NCBI GenBank assembly: GCA_002690445.1
Contig: NZER01000272.1
Span: 1 to 11,837, forward strand
Direction of reading: 5' to 3'
Length of the DNA: 11,837 bases
Source of the DNA: Candidatus Pacearchaeota archaeon
GTDB lineage: Archaea > Nanoarchaeota > Nanoarchaeia > Pacearchaeales > GW2011-AR1
In this document: piece by piece, positions 7,901 through 11,837 of the stretch
Numbering within the stretch: position 1 is the stretch's first letter
Layout of the letters: each line of letters opens with the position of its first letter
Notes under the pieces: model-generated
What the model was told of the DNA's origin: nothing
The model's input: the letters and a program-made list of their open reading frames with translations, nothing else
The model's database searches: none
Position numbers and translations under genes: made by a program

Positions 7901-8961
7901 TCGGGCGTATCAACATCAATAATTGGAAGTGTAAAAATTAATGATACTGTTGGTTTGTTTGTTGATATGCATTGCATAATATTAGCCCTTGACAAGGCAT
8001 TTTGTGTAAATTTAATAATATTACCCTCAACTGTATATTGTACGGTGCCTAATGATACTACTGAACCGGTCTCTACTGTTCCTTCATTAGTTTCTGTTGA
8101 ACCTCCTTCAGATATAGAGATTAAATCATCGTAATGGTCGTGTAGAGTTTGTATAGTATCAGGTATTGAAAAATATTTGCCATCAACATTCATTTTTACA
8201 TTCGGTATAAGAGGAGCACCGTAATTGTTGCCAAAATCAACGTCATAGATTTGTTCAACTAAAACTTCAGCTGAATAGCCAAGCAGTAAACGATTTGTAG
8301 ACTTGTCTAATGTTAATGGGGAATTTTTAACTAGCCCGTAAGTTATAGGTACAGGCTTGGACACACCGTCATCAATTATCTCTTCAGATACCTTAGGCAA
8401 ATCCTTATCCAGAATTGCCTGACTATGATCTTCCACTGTAATTGTCACTTTTTCATCATCATGAACGTATCGCCTGATAATGCCATTATATATTTGCATA
8501 GCAATAGAATTTTCATTATAAATATGTTTATCAACAGCAAATATCCATTCTACCGATGGCGAAAACCAGTATATTCTACATTCTGTATTAATAAGCGATT
8601 CGCTAATTGTTGTATGGTTTGTAACAAGTTCTGAAAATCTTTTACCATTATATTCATAATTGCTAATATCAAGCGTAATATTGGAAATCTTGTAGTTACG
8701 TTTCTCAATATCAATACTCTCTTTAAGTGAGGGAATATTTAGTAATAGTGGCAATGTGTTATATGTATACTGTGTACCAGTTCCATATCTTTCAATGTAA
8801 GATATTTGATTTGTGCTTATATGTATAGAATTGTTCAACCAATCCACAGCAGTCGTAGTATAGTAATCCTCTGTAAAATTACCGATAACTACAACAGGAA
8901 CAAGTGCAGTATCCCTGCCCTGTAGGTCTTGTGCAAAATTAGCTGGTAACGTAAGTGCCAA
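4918..8961 (-). CDS. Tail hub/tip protein with host-like GCTD module and C-terminal dockerin pair
   Basis: This is a 1347-residue protein, the largest whole gene here. Residues 1-250 look like a tail-hub N-terminal domain, with NGIIRRYVHDDEKVTITVEDHS followed by DLPKV. Residues about 285-630 are a beta-rich, Gly/Ser/Asp/Trp-rich insertion I cannot assign. Residues 645-925 return to hub-like sequence: KINSKRLIEEMASSS, FDNMGRFKLDII, SYSRTKIEDV and MDLEIGDIVEFDN, a pattern known from phage tail tip/hub proteins. After about 930 comes an extension: a GCTD...DDGSC module (934-954), a Cys- and Trp-containing region of about 330 residues, and two dockerin-type repeats (1285-1310, 1319-1344). The start is TTG; GAAGGG (8969-8974) lies 7 nt upstream, and no Met occurs until about residue 155. 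It overlaps the upstream gene by 23 bp. The tail-hub assignment rests on sequence pattern plus position after the tape measure. Confidence 0.72.
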   Translation of the reverse strand: MALTLPANFAQDLQGRDTALVPVVVIGNFTEDYYTTTAVDWLNNSIHISTNQISYIERYGTGTQYTYNTLPLLLNIPSLKESIDIEKRNYKISNITLDISNYEYNGKRFSELVTNHTTISESLINTECRIYWFSPSVEWIFAVDKHIYNENSIAMQIYNGIIRRYVHDDEKVTITVEDHSQAILDKDLPKVSEEIIDDGVSKPVPITYGLVKNSPLTLDKSTNRLLLGYSAEVLVEQIYDVDFGNNYGAPLIPNVKMNVDGKYFSIPDTIQTLHDHYDDLISISEGGSTETNEGTVETGSVVSLGTVQYTVEGNIIKFTQNALSRANIMQCISTNKPTVSLIFTLPIIDVDTPDFVNFSVQGHDFGEIVRGTYIDISDIETDSFGTEIGMVENLTDGTDSIFFRKFRGLYETADASRHRGYAPEFRLNIDCYESSAEYTHVLGLILTLGSSSGGDIHMPQKTDDTQDWYTLINPVENDNLYSWTTSGAIQTTADTPVWGGNWAEDGFDIPSSLSFNWPCFYLVFWPVTDPNYASHGGSTSWGVFTVDSNYVSSNIYGNTPVLKYGLGPTGGSGEAAFELYGQNFADLNNAGSPSHDLYDGDNPAWTDTSFYLREVKTMVSVDIEKPLDKKFYAFIWGRGMTGDGYEAGAVHPSAGYVIQDIIQDEIGYSGDVIDAGYNADASLIYDWIYDFTISKKINSKRLIEEMASSSPYIPRFDNMGRFKLDIIKPTYDSADSTIREDDVINFSYSRTKIEDVKTAIDFRYRYDYSEDEFTKKLSILDLGIMYDHIQANFILSGYKTSYYGFGDVANDDDHSDSTLVIDDHRGKYIRDAITAKAFAVWTLLWNCNQHLKIKVKLPLKYMDLEIGDIVEFDNILGKAMPYGINYTEHGGEINGQQIFPYFMILSTNKTLEWVEIETIMMHNLSGEEIVFAAGCTDMDAYNYNPDATSDDGSCVIPKFEYWCMVPHLVTDANGIIMHEEFNLWEWGEDPSTMGYPDCEGCDIYMPVLAEGETGMVDIESFYYHEGNQGSVYTPAKATGVPLENRPGGNGVLLYEEDEAGNPTFPQKIYDYGGQQPYQVYNECDFNPNEPYAHMIQVDIHTGGSVDDQFNWQTLMVETEEGGSQPGIEFFHAGQGLAREIQIGDSTGQLSYQDIYNYWSENVIYEPGEETRVLRLRVTQLTFYNQEELDDFSVNIGGPGIYYEGMLWQSVDQYNPNNIYEFYITENLNPDDGGWIPSSVLEGYEYINVSPIININYRYPDRNSALDLTIKIIKHEDWEHVEVVPGDLDGNGSWNVLDIVQLTNCVLANNCDDHVNGLNGDLNGDGSWNVLDIVQLSNCILANNCGPG
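4930..5109 (-). repeat. Two tandem dockerin-type repeats encoded by an 86%-identical direct DNA repeat
   Basis: The two 78-bp units are 5032-5109 (repeat 1, residues 1285-1310) and 4930-5007 (repeat 2, residues 1319-1344), with a 102-bp period and an 8-residue linker. By hand alignment 67 of 78 bases match. Each codes for a calcium-binding F-hand loop of type I dockerin style. Ligand positions are D1286, D1288, N1290, N1294 and D1297 in repeat 1, and D1320, N1322, D1324, N1328 and D1331 in repeat 2, which is a perfect DxNxDGxxNxxD. Each loop runs into a helix ending NC(V/I)LANNC. GC over 4921-5110 is about 45%, against 20-30% in two sampled 60-base stretches just upstream in the gene. Confidence 0.85.
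6100..6162 (-). other. GCTD...DDGSC module within the tail hub protein
   Basis: Residues 934-954 of the hub protein read GCTD at the start and DDGSC at the end, with YNYNPDAT between them. I recall this short Cys-bracketed, Asp/Asn-rich module as common in secreted and surface proteins of marine Bacteroidota and Marinimicrobia, where it is often repeated. Here there is one copy, placed exactly where hub-like sequence stops and the extension begins. A calcium-binding role with a disulfide closing the loop is plausible but inferred. Confidence 0.7.
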
Positions 8962-9298
8962 CTTTTTTCCCTTCTATTTCTACTTTGCCCCATTTCCCTA
9001 CTGGACAGCTCGTTATAGCAACTCTTGTTTTTGCAGCAATAAAGCAACCACATTTTTTACAATTCAAACCTAAGCGATGTTCACAATCATTACATAATGT
9101 CCTACGTTGATCTATAATATCTTGGTCATGTAGTATAATATTCTTAATTCGCCTAGGAATGCTCCGTAGATCAATGTTCTCATTCTTTTCGACATATTCA
9201 TCGGCTTCGTATTTGGCGAGTAAATACGATAGCTTGCGACCTATCTTTATATTAAGCTGAAGTAGAAAATTTATTATATTATATTTAACTAAGTCCAA
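8939..9298 (-). CDS. Small zinc-ribbon phage protein (CxxCE...CxxCGC...CPxGKW)
   Basis: This is a small protein of 119 residues with the chosen TTG start. The C-terminal half is a Cys cluster: C69, C72, C80, C83, C85 and C98 in the pattern CNDCE, NCKKCGCF, TSCPVGKW. It is a likely zinc-binding fold and closely resembles the small phage/Firmicutes family I recall as DUF6171. The N-terminal half is charged and helical. The function is unknown; being between the tape measure and hub genes suggests a tail-assembly factor or a small tail part. I chose TTG at 9296-9298 because AGAGGA (9306-9311) lies 7 nt upstream, leaving only a 14-bp overlap with the tape measure gene. The alternative ATG at 9371-9373 would give 144 residues but an 89-bp overlap and no clear ribosome-binding site. 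Its end overlaps the hub gene by 23 bp. Confidence 0.75.
   Translation of the reverse strand: MDLVKYNIINFLLQLNIKIGRKLSYLLAKYEADEYVEKNENIDLRSIPRRIKNIILHDQDIIDQRRTLCNDCEHRLGLNCKKCGCFIAAKTRVAITSCPVGKWGKVEIEGKKVGTYVTS
8969..8974 (-). promoter_or_regulatory. Ribosome binding site deciding the TTG start of the tail hub gene
   Basis: On the minus strand GAAGGG is followed by 7 nt (AAAAAAG) and then TTG at 8959-8961. No ATG exists in frame for about 155 codons, so this site fixes the start. Confidence 0.75.
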
Positions 9299-11837
9299 AG
9301 TCGGTTCCTCTTCGTGCTGCTTCCTTGATAGCTTCAGCAAGTTCTCCTTCAACATAGTCCTGTGATAAAACATTACCGGATACGTTTACAGTTATATTGG
9401 ATGTAGCCCCACCACCTTGATTTATCCTATTCATAGTCTCAACGCCAACACTTTGGACAGCACTACGCCTCATAACAAACTCGCCCTGCTCTGCATTTAT
9501 TGTAGTCCCACCTTGGGAATGCCTTCTCCCACCAATTAGACCACCTTGAGCAAATTCTTGACCCTGTATTGTTTTAATTTGTGTATAACCAGCAGTAAGT
9601 TGTGCTGCTGTTTGAATCCATTTAAAGAGAGGGCCAATGTCGGGGGATGCCCAGGTTTGAGTTATACCAAGTGCAACATTGGATATTGCCGATGCTACCT
9701 TCCAGCCCCGAAGCTTCTTGGCACGTTTCTTAGCCAGATTAGAATATTTTTCTTCAATTTGCTCTTTCTTTCTTTCTCTTGAAATGGTGCTTCTCAGTTT
9801 ATCAGCTTCAGCCATTTCTTCTGCTTTATTCTTTGAATCAATTGCACTCCAGTTAGCCTCTATGGCTCCAATAGCAGTCTGCACTGAGGCAACGGTCTGC
9901 TGGGCCTGCTGAACTGCCAGATCAAATAATTGCTTTTTTAAATCAAGCTCTTGTCCTAATAGCTGCTGTTCTAATAAAGCTGCTGCATTTTTCTCTATAA
10001 GATCATCTTTAATTAACTTATCAAGATTCCTTTTTTTCTCACCAATCACATTTAATTGCATTTTAAGGGAGCTTTCTTGCCCAAGAAATGGTATCATGTT
10101 AAGCAAAGCATTTTTAATTGAAAAAATACCATCTTTTTCTTTATTTGCATTAATAATCTTTTGAATGCTAATAGCATCTGCCTCCTCAGTTGCCATCCTT
10201 TTAAGCTGTGTTCTTCTCATTTCTAATGCTATTTCGTCAGCAATTAATGCATTTAGTTTTTCCTGATTTTTCCCCTCCTCAACCATTACCTTAATCTTAT
10301 CAATCGAGACCTGTAAAAGTCTTGTTTCAACAGCTGATAATTCTTCTGCTTTTGAAATAAATCCATCACTAAGAGCAAGAAGATTTACATTCAATATAAA
10401 CGATTCACGATCTAATGAAACTTGTTGTCTGCCAAGATTTAAATTATTATTTATTATTTGTGCTTTTTCATTTTCTAATCTATTTATTTCTACAAGATTA
10501 ACTTCATTTTCACTATCTAATCTAAGTAATAGATATTTAATTTGGATAAGTCTTCCATGATTTAATGCTTGTTTGTCTATAATTGAAAGAAAATTATCTT
10601 CAAGCCTGCTTCTTTTTTCCAAATCAATAGCAAGTTTATTATTTTGATCAATTTCTTGTTTACCTAAATTTAAAAGATCAGCTTTTAATTGGGCTTCCTG
10701 AAGAAGTATAGAACTATATGTTTTTCCATCTATATTCCTGTCCTGTTCCAATTTAGTTTTTCTTGCCTGTATATTATTCAGCTCTTCTTCTTTTATTATT
10801 CTCTTTTCGGCAAGAGAAATAAAGCCATCCTCTAGTGCATTTGTCTTTACTGCCATTAATGCCATAGCCTGACCTGCTAAAAATCGTTCATTACTTAGTG
10901 CCACCAATTGAGCCATAACCCCGATGTATTGCTTCGTCAGTTCAACGGTATCCCCTGTTGTAGCATTAATTGCCTTCGTTATGGTATCTGCTTCTTCTAT
11001 AAGAAGGTTATGTTTTTCAGTTAATGTTATAAGCCCGTCCTTGCTGGCAGCAGCTCTCTCTTGTGCAATTGTAAGACCATTTAGAATATCTTTTAGATTA
11101 TGCTTATTTTCTATTAATACCTTTTCAGCAGCTACATTCTTGTCTATCTGATCCTTTTCTTCTCTATATGAATCTATGGTATCATTTATATTTTGAATCT
11201 TCTCTTTTGAAAGTCCACTAACCGATTTCTCTCCTTCCAATTTTGCTATCTGAGCATCAATCTTTAGCTTATCTTGTGAGGATTTTATTTCTAATTTAGT
11301 AAGATCAAGCTTTCTTTGAGTATGCTTGGAAGCCTGCATTGTGAGAAGACTATTTTCCTTAAACCTCTTAGCAGTATTGGCAATTATTGAAGCCTGAATC
11401 TTCCCAAATTTTATATTCCCTGTAAGCTTTTCATTAAGGGTGGCTATCTTTTCTTCAATATTTCTTACAGCTATAGCATAATCTTCAGCACTTTGTTTGC
11501 CAAATTTATTTGTAGATATCCAATCTTTTAAAGTCTTTATTTGATCTAATGTAGCTTGTGAATCCTTTATTTTTCCCTCAGTTGTTTTACCAACTGCCTT
11601 CGCTATGTCTTCTTGAGCCGTCCTAAATTCTTTAACTGTTCCAAGAAAACCCTCCTGAAGTGCGACCTGCTCTATCATTTGCTTTGCATTATCTAGAAGC
11701 TGTTTTTCATATTCTTGCCAACCAGGAGCTAATGCATCCATATGTTTTTTTAATTCAACAAACCCCAGGCCCATCCATCTAACCTGTTTACCTAACCCAG
11801 CTGCTGCTTCTCCAAAACCCACTAAACCGGTTATCTG
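9285..11837 (-). CDS. Tail tape measure protein (5' partial at right edge)
   Basis: This protein sets tail length and is threaded in the tail tube. The frame is open to the right edge (it reads QITGLV before the GTG at 11820-11822), so the true start is outside. At least 850 residues are visible. Numbering from that GTG, residues 40-700 are almost wholly charged helical/coiled-coil sequence without Cys. They include four to five degenerate units of 70-78 residues, each opening with a (D/N)GFIS-like motif. Residues 705-760 are more hydrophobic (GWKVASAISNVALG, IQTAAQLTAGYTQI). The end is the classic tape measure C-terminus: FAQGGLIGGRRHSQGG, AEQGEFVMRRSAV, and NITVNVSGNVLSQDYVE. No peptidase or lysozyme domain is seen in the visible part. 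Using the family rule of about 0.15 nm per residue, the tail would be at least about 125 nm. Confidence 0.9.
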   Translation of the reverse strand, partial: QITGLVGFGEAAAGLGKQVRWMGLGFVELKKHMDALAPGWQEYEKQLLDNAKQMIEQVALQEGFLGTVKEFRTAQEDIAKAVGKTTEGKIKDSQATLDQIKTLKDWISTNKFGKQSAEDYAIAVRNIEEKIATLNEKLTGNIKFGKIQASIIANTAKRFKENSLLTMQASKHTQRKLDLTKLEIKSSQDKLKIDAQIAKLEGEKSVSGLSKEKIQNINDTIDSYREEKDQIDKNVAAEKVLIENKHNLKDILNGLTIAQERAAASKDGLITLTEKHNLLIEEADTITKAINATTGDTVELTKQYIGVMAQLVALSNERFLAGQAMALMAVKTNALEDGFISLAEKRIIKEEELNNIQARKTKLEQDRNIDGKTYSSILLQEAQLKADLLNLGKQEIDQNNKLAIDLEKRSRLEDNFLSIIDKQALNHGRLIQIKYLLLRLDSENEVNLVEINRLENEKAQIINNNLNLGRQQVSLDRESFILNVNLLALSDGFISKAEELSAVETRLLQVSIDKIKVMVEEGKNQEKLNALIADEIALEMRRTQLKRMATEEADAISIQKIINANKEKDGIFSIKNALLNMIPFLGQESSLKMQLNVIGEKKRNLDKLIKDDLIEKNAAALLEQQLLGQELDLKKQLFDLAVQQAQQTVASVQTAIGAIEANWSAIDSKNKAEEMAEADKLRSTISRERKKEQIEEKYSNLAKKRAKKLRGWKVASAISNVALGITQTWASPDIGPLFKWIQTAAQLTAGYTQIKTIQGQEFAQGGLIGGRRHSQGGTTINAEQGEFVMRRSAVQSVGVETMNRINQGGGATSNITVNVSGNVLSQDYVEGELAEAIKEAARRGTDFGLS
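9306..9311 (-). promoter_or_regulatory. Ribosome binding site supporting a TTG start of the zinc-ribbon gene
   Basis: On the minus strand AGAGGA sits 7 nt before TTG (9296-9298), inside the last codons of the tape measure gene. The competing upstream ATGs (9371-9373 and 9353-9355) lack a properly spaced site. Confidence 0.6.
10134..11042 (-). repeat. Degenerate 70-78-residue helical repeats in the tape measure protein
   Basis: Four consecutive units begin at KDGLIT (about residue 261), EDGFIS (331), EDNFLS (408) and SDGFIS (485), and a fifth starts at KDGIFS (563). Spacings between the anchor motifs are 70, 77, 77 and 78 residues. After each anchor comes a charged helix such as LAEKRIIKEEELNNI. 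Units 2 and 3 also share a NLG(K/R)Q segment about 30 residues from their ends. A more distant QEGFLG near residue 57 may be a further copy. The similarity is at protein level only. Confidence 0.65.

Noticed and set aside
5626..8634. Several open frames of 60-90 codons opposite or out of frame with the hub gene
   Set aside because: They are shadows of the 1347-codon gene, with low-complexity or Cys/Ile/His-rich translations, no ribosome binding sites and no recognisable domains.
8962..8968. AAAAAAG heptamer at the junction of the zinc-ribbon and hub genes, preceded by GAAGGG, resembling a -1 frameshift site
   Set aside because: The zero frame reads GGG AAA AAA GTT and the hub gene lies in the +1 frame, not -1. 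The GAAGGG is better explained as the ribosome binding site for the TTG start.
9546..11151. Plus-strand open frames within the tape measure gene
   Set aside because: They are antisense shadows of a helical protein; their Leu/Ser/Phe-rich translations reflect the complement of Lys/Glu/Gln codons.

Overview
This window is a stretch of a tailed-phage genome (free virus or prophage), AT-rich and coding almost end to end. The call rests on a DnaB-type helicase cassette facing a tail-assembly cassette that contains a textbook tape measure C-terminus. Composition and domain content suggest a marine host of the Bacteroidota/Fibrobacterota/Marinimicrobia side of the tree. The main clue is that the large tail protein carries two protein modules I associate with secreted proteins of those bacteria: a GCTD...DDGSC module and a cysteine-bearing dockerin pair with the signature SWNVLDIVQL. 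The host call is inference, because no host gene is present.

Layout. Bases 1-1882 (+ strand) hold three overlapping replication/recombination genes: a DnaB-like helicase cut by the left edge, a RuvC-like junction nuclease, and a PD-(D/E)XK nuclease. Bases 1859-11837 (- strand) hold six structural genes. In transcription order (right to left) they are the tape measure protein (cut by the right edge), a small Cys-rich zinc-ribbon protein, a 1347-residue tail hub/tip protein with the host-like C-terminal extension, an unrecognised structural protein, and two tandem paralogous structural proteins. The two blocks converge and their last genes overlap by 24 bp.

How they work together. The left block would unwind phage DNA and resolve branched intermediates. 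The right block would build the tail: tape measure for length, hub/tip for the distal end, and the downstream proteins as candidate baseplate, fibre or receptor-binding parts. Genes in both blocks abut or overlap (TAATG, TAG-ATG, TAA-GTG, ATGA junctions), so each block is probably one transcript with translational coupling. Three of the structural genes appear to start at non-ATG codons with good Shine-Dalgarno sequences.

The most unusual item is the dockerin-type calcium-binding pair at the very end of the tail hub protein. It is encoded by an 86%-identical tandem DNA repeat of higher GC than its surroundings. There is no intergenic stretch of any length, no RNA gene, no CRISPR array and no insertion sequence that I can see.
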